The position numbers and the translations under genes are program-made. Shown piece after piece: positions 6,795 to 12,734 of a DNA stretch of 19,454 nt; position 1 is the stretch's first letter, and each line of letters begins with the position of its first letter. This stretch comes from CAYPPS01 sp964412685 (lineage in GTDB: Bacteria > Patescibacteriota > Microgenomatia > PFEM01 > CAYPPS01), in NCBI GenBank assembly GCA_964412685.1, contig CAYPPS010000009.1, positions 1-19,454 of the forward strand, written 5' to 3'. The notes below the pieces were generated by a model. That model was not told where the DNA came from. It worked only from the letters and a program-made list of their open reading frames with translations, and did no database searches.

Positions 6795-7862
6795 ATGTTT
6801 AATTCCACTGCTTTTCAGCTAATTTTAAAGCCTCTTTTTCTCAGCTTCGCCTTGGCCTTCTTGGCCACCCCTTTAGTGATCAAACTCTACCGTTCTCTGG
6901 GATGGGTGGAAGATCCCCAAAAAACCCAACGTCGCAAAGATACCCACACTCGCCCAGTCCCTCGAGGAGGAGGTTTACCGATCCTCTTCAGTTTTGCAAT
7001 TATTAGCCTGGTTTTGTTGCCTCTAAACCAAGCTCTGGCCGGCCTACTTCTGGGAAGCCTCTTAATTGTCGCCATGGGAACCCTCGACGACCACTGGGAC
7101 TTAAACCCTTATCTTCGCTTGGGAGGCTGTTTCGTGGCCGCGGGTTTAGTCGTTTTTAGTGGAAATCGAATTGAATTTTTGACCAATCCCTTTAACGGTC
7201 TCTTTTACTTGCCTTTTTGGGTCAGCATTTCGTTTTCTTTGCTTTGGATTGTTTTTTTAATCAACGCTCTTAATTGGGTTAAGGGTTTCGACGGCCAACA
7301 ACCGGGAATTGTCGTCATCGCCTGCTTGACAATTGCTTTGCTCGCTTGGCGTTTTTTACCTGACGGTCAAATTGTTCCGGTCGTTATCTTGTCGGCCATC
7401 GTTGCTGGAGCTTATCTTGGCTTTCTTCCTTTCAACTTTTATCCTCAAAAAATTATGCCCGGCTTCGGAGCTGGGGCTTTGGCTGGTTTTTTATTGGCCA
7501 GTCTTTCCATTCTCTCCACCACCAAACTAGGCACCGCCTTGGTCGTTTTAGGCCTACCGATCATGGATGCTTTTTTGGTCATCTTGAGACGAGTTTTATC
7601 GGGAAAATCACCTCTTTGGGGTGATCGAGAACATCTCCATCACCACATTCTTGACAAATGGAAGTGGAGTAAACCCAAAACCGCTTTTTTTTACTGGGGA
7701 GTGACCGCCCTGCTTGGCTTGCTGGCGCTTAGTTTGAATAGCCAAGAAAAATTCTATACAATAATCATGGTCGCTTTAGTTGTTGGCCTATTGTTTTTAT
7801 GGTTCAGATACTTTTCCACTTGGTTCGGTCAATCCGACCCAGGCAAGCCCTTAAAAACTTAA
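6795..7862 (+). CDS. WecA/MraY-family polyprenyl-phosphate sugar-1-phosphate transferase, atypical active site
   Basis: A 355-residue multi-pass protein of the MraY/WecA superfamily, which joins a sugar-1-phosphate to polyprenyl phosphate as the first step of glycan assembly. Family landmarks are PVPRGGGLPI (55-62), GTLDDHWDLNP with D98/D99, NALNWVKGFDG (157-167), D258 in LPIMDAF and WGDREHLHHHIL with H280-x-HHH. Two conserved acidic positions are changed. The usual NxxNxxDGxDG reads NALNWVKGFDG, with K163 for Asp, and the usual GDxGS loop reads MPGFGAG (221-227), with no Asp. Either the enzyme uses other residues or it belongs to a divergent CPR subfamily with a different role. The last 64 nt overlap the UbiA gene in another frame. 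Confidence 0.8.
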   Translation: MFNSTAFQLILKPLFLSFALAFLATPLVIKLYRSLGWVEDPQKTQRRKDTHTRPVPRGGGLPILFSFAIISLVLLPLNQALAGLLLGSLLIVAMGTLDDHWDLNPYLRLGGCFVAAGLVVFSGNRIEFLTNPFNGLFYLPFWVSISFSLLWIVFLINALNWVKGFDGQQPGIVVIACLTIALLAWRFLPDGQIVPVVILSAIVAGAYLGFLPFNFYPQKIMPGFGAGALAGFLLASLSILSTTKLGTALVVLGLPIMDAFLVILRRVLSGKSPLWGDREHLHHHILDKWKWSKPKTAFFYWGVTALLGLLALSLNSQEKFYTIIMVALVVGLLFLWFRYFSTWFGQSDPGKPLKT

Positions 7863-8746
7863 GCTTGTTCGCGCCGTTAATCTTTACCGGCCAATTGTTT
7901 GTTGCCCAAAAATTTCTCACCACCTTAACGGCAGCTTTTTTGTTTATCTTGCTGACTTCCTCGATTTATCTTTTAAATGACATCGTTGATTCACCGGCCG
8001 ACCGTCGTCATCCGATCAAAAAAAACCGGCCGATTGCTGCCGGTAAATTACCTGTACCAATCGCTCTTTTTGTCGCCATTTGTACCATTGTTGTTTCTCT
8101 AAGCTTGGGTTACTCTCTAGGTTTTTTCTTTTTCCTGGCTCAACTAGCCTATTTAATCCTCCAAATTTCTTACACCTTGAGTCTTAAAAAAGTAATTATT
8201 GTTGACGTTTTAGCGATCGCCTCCGGCTTTATCATTCGAGTTTACGCCGGTTCTTTGGTAATCAACGCTCACATGAGTGTCTGGTTTTTACTTTGTGTCG
8301 TTTCTTTGGCTCTCTTTTTGGCCGCCGGTAAAAGACGGGCCGAACTGACCATTGTCGGTGAACAAAAAACAACCCGGAAAACTCTGAATAGCTACAATTT
8401 GAACCTGCTTGACTCGTACCTGGCCATTTTCGCCACTTCAGCTTGGCTTTCCTACGCTCTCTTCACCTTTTTTAATCCACCTTCGTTTGCCAGCTACACT
8501 TTGCCCTTTTTGGCCAAATTGCCAGCCACTCTAGCCGGAATCAACAAATGGTTAATGGTCACCATTCCTTTGGTGCTCTACGGAATTATGCGCTATATGA
8601 ATATCGTCTATACTGCCGGAGTAAAAGCGGAGGCACCAGAGAGAGTCCTCTTAAACGACAAACCTCTTTTGTTAACAATTACTTTATGGGCGGGATTGGT
8701 AATTCTAATTCTTTACGGTTTTTCACCCACCGTTCTAATCAATTAA
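7799..8746 (+). CDS. UbiA-family prenyltransferase, decaprenyl-phosphate phosphoribosyltransferase-like
   Basis: A 315-residue multi-pass UbiA protein. The N-terminus (SIRPRQALKNLSLFAPL) and the first active-site motif N60-D61-xx-D64-xxx-D68 with RRHPIKKNRPIAAGKLP match decaprenylphosphoryl-5-phosphoribose synthases (Rv3806c type) better than quinone enzymes. The second motif covers SYTLSLKK...VDVLAI...RVYAGS (about 124-152), followed by AAGKRRAEL (175-183), also typical of that group. The expected reaction is transfer of phosphoribose from PRPP to a polyprenyl phosphate, giving a lipid-linked pentose for surface glycans. The ATG at 7799 gives a family-typical N-terminus and a 64-nt overlap with the preceding gene. 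The 3' end overlaps the convergent PEGA gene by 12 nt. Confidence 0.85.
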   Translation: MVQILFHLVRSIRPRQALKNLSLFAPLIFTGQLFVAQKFLTTLTAAFLFILLTSSIYLLNDIVDSPADRRHPIKKNRPIAAGKLPVPIALFVAICTIVVSLSLGYSLGFFFFLAQLAYLILQISYTLSLKKVIIVDVLAIASGFIIRVYAGSLVINAHMSVWFLLCVVSLALFLAAGKRRAELTIVGEQKTTRKTLNSYNLNLLDSYLAIFATSAWLSYALFTFFNPPSFASYTLPFLAKLPATLAGINKWLMVTIPLVLYGIMRYMNIVYTAGVKAEAPERVLLNDKPLLLTITLWAGLVILILYGFSPTVLIN

Positions 8747-9679
8747 ATCAGCGTAGGTTCCACTGATCCAACCAGGCTCACCTTCAAATTCAATCTTGTA
8801 CCAGCCGTTTTCTTCTTCCTCTAAATAAGAATAAGTTTCTCCTGGTTTGACCTGGCCTAATTCAGTCGCCGTGGCATCAGTTGAAGGGGCATTTCTCACC
8901 CTAAGCCAGCCAGTAGGAGTTTCCTTAATTTCCACGTAAGGCTTTTCCAACTCGCCAGCCTCAGTTTTCTTCTCTGCCTCTTCTTCAACCGGCTCGTCTT
9001 TCTCTCCTTTGACTTCCGCCTCTTCGGTGGCTTCTTCGGCTTCATCTAAAACTTCGTCCTCTTCCAATAAAGACGGTTCTTCCACAAAACCTTCCAGTTC
9101 TCGGGCCAATTTTACTTCCACCAGCAATTTATAACCTGCCAGCAATTTCGCGTTAGTGATCGTTTTTTCCTCATAACCAGTGCTGCTGATCGTTATTTCA
9201 TAAATATCCGGGGCGAGATTATCACCAAAGAAAGGGGTAAAACCCCGAGGATCACCATTAATCTTAATTACTGCCTGGCCAGGCACGGAAATGACCGAAA
9301 GAGCCGCTGCCTCACGAGTAGCGATTTTCTCTAGGGAAATTACTTGACCAGAATCACGAGTGAGATCTTGAGTAAAGCGATAGTCAATTAAAGTCATCGC
9401 CAGCGGCGTTAGGTTAATTCTTTTCTCCCAAACATTAAAATCAACCTGGTTTTCTTCTGGGACAATCTTAACCAAATGCTCTCCCGGCTCAAGATTATCA
9501 TCATGAAAAGGAGTTGAACCGACTTGCTGACCATCAATAAAAACGACTGCGGCAGGATCAGTTTCGATTTTTAAGGCCGCTGAAGAAGGACCGCTAAAAA
9601 ACTTTTGTTTAACTACTAAGCCGATTAATCCCAAAGATAAAAGGACAATTGCAATCAACAACCAATTCTTACGTAACAT
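8735..9679 (-). CDS. Membrane-anchored protein with two PEGA domains and an SH3b domain
   Basis: A 314-residue surface protein starting at ATG 9679. Residues 5-24 form a signal anchor. Two PEGA domains follow: about 36-104 (DPAAVVFIDGQQVGSTPF) and 126-190 (SVPGQAVIKINGDPRGFTPF). A strongly acidic linker of Glu/Asp with Lys and Ala (about 195-245) leads to a C-terminal bacterial SH3 domain (about 247-312; GWLRVRNAPS, NGWYKIEFEGEPGWISGTY). PEGA and SH3b modules usually mediate extracellular protein or cell-wall contacts, so display on the outside is likely. A longer reading frame to 9775 exists but would translate through the tRNA-Cys gene, so I reject it. No Shine-Dalgarno is present; the start codon overlaps the tRNA 3' end. 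Confidence 0.85.
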   Translation of the reverse strand: MLRKNWLLIAIVLLSLGLIGLVVKQKFFSGPSSAALKIETDPAAVVFIDGQQVGSTPFHDDNLEPGEHLVKIVPEENQVDFNVWEKRINLTPLAMTLIDYRFTQDLTRDSGQVISLEKIATREAAALSVISVPGQAVIKINGDPRGFTPFFGDNLAPDIYEITISSTGYEEKTITNAKLLAGYKLLVEVKLARELEGFVEEPSLLEEDEVLDEAEEATEEAEVKGEKDEPVEEEAEKKTEAGELEKPYVEIKETPTGWLRVRNAPSTDATATELGQVKPGETYSYLEEEENGWYKIEFEGEPGWISGTYADLID

Positions 9680-9753
9680 GGAGGTCCAGGCGGGAATCGA
9701 ACCCGCGTATAACGGTTTTGCAGACCGTTGCCTTACCGCTTGGCTACTGGACC
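9679..9753 (-). tRNA. trnC: tRNA-Cys (GCA)
   Basis: On the minus strand the molecule begins GGTCCAG and closes CTGGACC, a perfect 7-bp acceptor stem. The anticodon arm ACGGT-CTGCAAA-ACCGT gives anticodon GCA, and the T arm has GGTTCGATTCC. The discriminator base is U73, as expected for Cys, and CCA is encoded (9681-9679). The final A is shared with the ATG of the PEGA gene. Confidence 0.97.
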
Positions 9754-9773
9754 TTTTGATCAAGTGGTTTCTC

Positions 9774-9802
9774 ATTATCTCATGCCTAAATTCAAATGTA
9801 AA
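9774..9802 (-). promoter_or_regulatory. Promoter of tRNA-Cys and the PEGA gene
   Basis: -35 TTTACA (9797-9802), a 17-nt spacer and -10 GATAAT (9774-9779) on the minus strand, 20 nt before the mature tRNA 5' end. It probably also drives the downstream PEGA gene. Confidence 0.7.
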
Positions 9803-9835
9803 GAAAGCGGAAAAGTGGCTTTTCTTGCCTTCATT

Positions 9836-9844
9836 TGCTATAAT
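9836..9844 (+). promoter_or_regulatory. Extended -10 promoter of the M23 peptidase gene
   Basis: TGCTATAAT is a consensus extended -10 (hexamer 9839-9844). The -35 region is weak (TGGCTT at 9816-9821), as is common with the TG extension. Predicted start is near 9851, giving a leader of about 65 nt, unusually long for this window. Confidence 0.65.
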
Positions 9845-9857
9845 GATGGCAGTTCGG

Positions 9858-9891
9858 AAACCATACCTAAATAACCGGGTATGGTTTTTTT
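9858..9891 (+). terminator. Intrinsic terminator-like hairpin in the M23 gene leader (attenuator candidate)
   Basis: A 10-bp stem AAACCATACC/GGTATGGTTT (9858-9867 and 9878-9887) with a 10-nt loop runs into seven T residues (9885-9891). It has the form of a rho-independent terminator and lies between the promoter and the start codon, so it could stop most transcripts after about 40 nt. Confidence 0.6.
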
Positions 9892-9892
9892 A

Positions 9893-9908
9893 TTGGCCAA
9901 AAGGCCAA
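9893..9908 (+). repeat. Second leader hairpin TTGGCC-AAAA-GGCCAA
   Basis: A perfect 6-bp stem with an AAAA loop lies directly after the T tract and 7 nt before ATG 9916. It would sit where the ribosome initiates and could affect translation. Confidence 0.5.
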
Positions 9909-9915
9909 AAAAAAC

Positions 9916-10569
9916 ATGAAGAAACGAATCGCCCTCCAAGTCGGAGGTCACACCATTCAAATAGTGGTCAAGAAGGCCAAAGACGAGCTCGAAAAACGCT
10001 TAATTAATAAGCGTTCTCGTAGCCACCCTTTGAGTCGTTTCCTGCGGCCTTTATTGGAAAAAAGGGGTATTCGAGCGGCTTTGGGGCTGTCGATGGTTCT
10101 TATCTTGAGCGCCAGCTTTCAATTAACTTCTGGCGAAGTTCTTGGCTTCAACCAAGAAGAAGAATTGATGGTTTTGCGAGCCAAATTGACCAAAATCGCC
10201 ACCGAAATTTCGGTTCGTTTTCCTTTGAAAGACCAAGTTGTTTCTCAAAATTATCATTCTTTTCACCGAGCGATTGACTTTAACGGCCAAAAAGGTGATG
10301 CCGTTTATCCCATCATGGATGGTACGGTTGAATCGATCAGTTATAGCCGTTTCTCGTACGGCAACTACATTGTTGTCAATCACGGTTCGGAAATTCGATC
10401 TCTCTACGCTCACTTGAGCAAAATCAACGTTTCTCTGAGTGATGCGGTCAACAAAAATACCGCCATTGGCGAAGTCGGTTCGACCGGTTTTTCTACCGGC
10501 TCTCACCTTCACTTAGAAGTTTCCGATCATTATCGTAACTTCAATCCGGCTTCAATTCTGCCGCTCTAA
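9916..10569 (+). CDS. M23 (LytM/lysostaphin-type) membrane-anchored metallopeptidase
   Basis: A 217-residue zinc endopeptidase that should cut peptidoglycan cross-bridges or surface peptides. A basic cytoplasmic N-terminus (1-50) is followed by one membrane helix (about 52-71) and a short stalk. The M23 domain lies outside, from about 100: H117-xxx-D121 in FHRAIDF, YAHL with H166, and HLHLEV with H197 and H199. All zinc and catalytic residues are present, so it should be active. The domain lacks the long coiled coil of EnvC/NlpD-type regulators. Its leader carries a terminator-like hairpin, hinting at control after transcription starts. It is first in a plus-strand run of envelope genes. Confidence 0.93.
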   Translation: MKKRIALQVGGHTIQIVVKKAKDELEKRLINKRSRSHPLSRFLRPLLEKRGIRAALGLSMVLILSASFQLTSGEVLGFNQEEELMVLRAKLTKIATEISVRFPLKDQVVSQNYHSFHRAIDFNGQKGDAVYPIMDGTVESISYSRFSYGNYIVVNHGSEIRSLYAHLSKINVSLSDAVNKNTAIGEVGSTGFSTGSHLHLEVSDHYRNFNPASILPL

Positions 10570-10577
10570 AAAAGCAG

Positions 10578-10606
10578 TTGCAAATTGTTTTCTTTTAGTT
10601 AATAAT
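10578..10606 (+). promoter_or_regulatory. Promoter of the cohesin-domain gene
   Basis: -35 TTGCAA (10578-10583), a 17-nt spacer and -10 AATAAT (10601-10606). ATG 10617 follows after 10 nt, so the predicted leader is about 4 nt and lacks a ribosome-binding site. Confidence 0.55.
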
Positions 10607-10616
10607 AATTAGAAGC

Positions 10617-11261
10617 ATGAGGAGAACCCTGCCGAAGGCGGTTATTTTAGCTTTGTTTTTAGTTTTCTTTACTTTCAAGTCTGCCTGGGCAGCTTCCTTG
10701 AGTTTATCGCCAGTAAGTAAGTCAGTCGAGAATGGAGATAGCTTTGCTGTTAATGTCGTTTTAGACGCTGAAACCGACAATGTCGATGCGGTTGACATCG
10801 TTCTTGATTTTGACAGTGATAAACTCGAATACAGTTCTGCCAGCTACGGCAGTCTTTTTCCAAACACGGTCACTCCCTCTATTGCCGGAGAACAAATAAC
10901 TCTACGAGCCACCTCGCCATCAGCCATTTCTCAAGACGGCACCGTTGCGACAATCACTTTTCAAGCCACGGCCATCGGAACCGCTCCGGTAACTTTTGAT
11001 TTCACCGCCGACACCTCTACTGACAGCAACGTCGCCTATCAAGGTGAAGACGTCCTTACTTCAACCACCAATGGAAGCTACACTATTATTGCCCTTGGTT
11101 TGGGAAGTGACGCCAGCAGCAGTCCAACTCCAACCCCCACCGGCACTGCCGCCGCAAGCGGTAACGACTTACCGGAAACCGGCGTTTTTACCCCAACTCT
11201 CTTAGTCCTTCTGATCGGAGCAGGCTTAATTACTGCCCCCCTAATCTTGCGCCGCATTTGA
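10617..11261 (+). CDS. Cohesin-domain surface protein with LPETG sorting signal
   Basis: A 214-residue secreted protein. A signal peptide (1-25, cleavage likely after SAWA) is followed by a cohesin-like beta-sandwich (about 26-158), with DAVDIVLDFDSDKLEY (57-72) and GTVATITFQA (108-117) as typical strands. A Ser/Thr/Pro linker (about 163-183) leads to LPETG (185-189), a hydrophobic helix (191-210) and a short basic end (RRI). This is the complete layout of a class A sortase substrate. Cohesins normally bind dockerins; in CPR such modules may act as general adhesion domains. No sortase or dockerin gene lies in the window. The helix plus positive tail would also hold the protein in the membrane if no sortase exists. 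Confidence 0.85.
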   Translation: MRRTLPKAVILALFLVFFTFKSAWAASLSLSPVSKSVENGDSFAVNVVLDAETDNVDAVDIVLDFDSDKLEYSSASYGSLFPNTVTPSIAGEQITLRATSPSAISQDGTVATITFQATAIGTAPVTFDFTADTSTDSNVAYQGEDVLTSTTNGSYTIIALGLGSDASSSPTPTPTGTAAASGNDLPETGVFTPTLLVLLIGAGLITAPLILRRI

Positions 11262-11269
11262 AACGGTAA

Positions 11270-11842
11270 GTGGATTCTATGGAAGAAGCGGTTGTTACCA
11301 GCCATCAATACAACTCTAGACGGGCTTTAACTAAATTAAGTCTGGTCGTTTTTGTTTGTCTTTCTCTCGGCCTGGGAGTTTATTTTACTTTTTCTCAAAT
11401 TACTCTTCAAAACCGGCTAGAAAGAATCGGCAACCAAAAACTTTTACTCTCCATTCCTCTCACTCAAACCAATTGGAAAGGATTAGGAATCGTTTCCGAA
11501 CCTAAAATAAAACTCGACATCCAAACCGACCAAGGCAACAAGCCAGTCATTTTTATACTCGATTCAGGTGCAGTCGTCTCCTCGCTTTCCCGAGAATTAG
11601 CTCCGGAAATGGGCAAAGACCTGGCTTTTTTAAAACGAACCGCAATTAGAGGTTTTGGCAACCAAACCAGTTTCGCGTACCATTCAGAAATGGCTCTCAA
11701 AATCGGAGAAACAGAAATGATCCTCCCCATAGTTTTCACCGAAAGCCAAGGCACTCAGGCTCTATTGGGAAGAAAAGGCTTCTTTGACAATTATTCGATC
11801 ACTTTTAATCACATTTTACGAACGATTGAAATTAGGGAGTAA
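11270..11842 (+). CDS. Membrane-anchored retropepsin-like aspartic protease
   Basis: A 190-residue protein with a cytoplasmic N-terminus, one membrane helix (about 22-42) and an external domain. The domain carries FILDSGAVVSSLS (95-107) with the D98-S-G motif of aspartic proteases, and ALLGRKGFFDNY (164-175), the second conserved element of clan AA retropepsins. One such domain per chain implies a homodimeric active site. The frame starts at GTG 11270, with an ATG in frame at 11279; neither has a ribosome-binding site, so the exact start is uncertain. It follows the LPETG protein by 8 nt, so the pair is probably cotranscribed and the protease may process surface proteins. Confidence 0.75.
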   Translation: MDSMEEAVVTSHQYNSRRALTKLSLVVFVCLSLGLGVYFTFSQITLQNRLERIGNQKLLLSIPLTQTNWKGLGIVSEPKIKLDIQTDQGNKPVIFILDSGAVVSSLSRELAPEMGKDLAFLKRTAIRGFGNQTSFAYHSEMALKIGETEMILPIVFTESQGTQALLGRKGFFDNYSITFNHILRTIEIRE

Positions 11843-11855
11843 ATAAAAAATCATT

Positions 11856-11861
11856 TAAAAT
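11856..11861 (+). promoter_or_regulatory. Candidate -10 box before the IPT/TIG gene
   Basis: TAAAAT 10 nt before ATG 11872, in an A-rich gap without a ribosome-binding site. No clear -35 was found; it matches the short-leader pattern of the other promoters. Confidence 0.35.
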
Positions 11862-11871
11862 AAACAAAACA

Positions 11872-12570
11872 ATGTCCTTTCTTAAAACTCTAGACAAATT
11901 CTCCTTCAAAAAAATCTTCTCCCTTGGTTTTCTCCTCGTAGTGGCTTTATCCATTCCCGCCACCGTTCTTCTCCTTAGTCAACAAACCCGACTTTCTTCT
12001 CAAGCTAAAATTGAAAAGCCGCCCATCATTCCAATCGAAAAACAAGATTACGGCCCCTCACCGTTGGCGCCAATTGAAGTCACTCGAGTTTACCCCTTTC
12101 TCGGTAAAGCGAGCGACGAAGTCGTCATTTTGGGAAAAAATTTCGGCCTAAACCCCAAAGACAAGTTCCTTTCTTTGAACAACATTGCCGTTGAGGAGGG
12201 AAAGATAGAAGTTTGGCAAGATAATCTGATCAGCTTCTTCCTGCCCGAAGGGGCTAGTTCTGGAACTATAAAGATAAGAGCTGGCAGTTTCGCCTGGGAA
12301 TCGCCTCAACCCTTCATCATTTACAATCTCACTACTCCTACCCAAGTCCAAAAAAACGGCCAAACTCTGGCGATCATCTCCCCACAAAGCATCACCCAAG
12401 CAAAATATAAACTGGTTAATCAATCAGGAGAAAAAGAAGTCAAAGTCGCCACGGAGAACAACATTTTCCGCTTTGTCACCGAACCGGGAGAGATTGAATA
12501 CATTCTACTCTACAATCAACAAAATCAACTCGTTCCCTTTTATGTCAACCCCATTGAGTTCGATTTTTAA
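11872..12570 (+). CDS. Membrane-anchored IPT/TIG-domain protein
   Basis: A 232-residue protein with an N-terminal signal anchor (about 14-36). An IPT/TIG immunoglobulin-like domain follows at about 67-150: VTRVYPFLGKASDEVVILGKNFG is typical of the first strands, with an F-x-L-P-E-G turn and a GTIKIRAG strand near its end. The C-terminal part (about 155-232) looks like a second small beta-rich domain that I do not recognise. No catalytic motif is seen, so a structural or adhesive role outside the membrane is likely. It closes the M23-cohesin-retropepsin run. Confidence 0.75.
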   Translation: MSFLKTLDKFSFKKIFSLGFLLVVALSIPATVLLLSQQTRLSSQAKIEKPPIIPIEKQDYGPSPLAPIEVTRVYPFLGKASDEVVILGKNFGLNPKDKFLSLNNIAVEEGKIEVWQDNLISFFLPEGASSGTIKIRAGSFAWESPQPFIIYNLTTPTQVQKNGQTLAIISPQSITQAKYKLVNQSGEKEVKVATENNIFRFVTEPGEIEYILLYNQQNQLVPFYVNPIEFDF

Positions 12571-12579
12571 AAAACAAAC

Positions 12580-12726
12580 ATGAACCGAGTTCCGTTAAAC
12601 AACAAAAGACAATCGTTTTTCGCCACCCCTAAATCAACCAAGAGATCTTGGTCGAAAAACAACTGGCCGCCAATCGAAAAACAAATAGGAAAAACTAAAC
12701 TAAAAACGAAACGGAGAAGAAAATAA
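12580..12726 (+). CDS. Small very basic protein, 48 residues, unrecognised
   Basis: An open frame from ATG 12580 to TAA 12726, starting 9 nt after the IPT/TIG stop and ending 8 nt before the convergent groEL stop. The product begins MNRVPLNNKRQSFFATPKST and ends KTKLKTKRRRK. About a third of residues are Lys or Arg, with three Trp/Phe pairs or singles and only one acidic residue. It fills an otherwise gene-free gap exactly, which supports it weakly. A nucleic-acid or ribosome-binding peptide would fit the composition, but I recognise no family and it could be a chance frame. Confidence 0.4.
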   Translation: MNRVPLNNKRQSFFATPKSTKRSWSKNNWPPIEKQIGKTKLKTKRRRK

Positions 12727-12734
12727 GTCCGAGC

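Noticed and set aside
9680..9775. N-terminal extension of the PEGA/SH3 protein to a start at 9775
   Set aside because: The extension is translated from the tRNA-Cys gene, has no membrane or PEGA character, and would start almost on the tRNA promoter. ATG 9679 gives a proper signal anchor.
9678..10007. Plus-strand ORF over the tRNA-Cys and M23 leader
   Set aside because: It crosses the tRNA complement, the promoter and the hairpin and is out of frame with the M23 peptidase.
10123..10512. Minus-strand 129-residue ORF opposite the M23 gene
   Set aside because: It mirrors the conserved peptidase domain codon for codon and has no recognisable motif.
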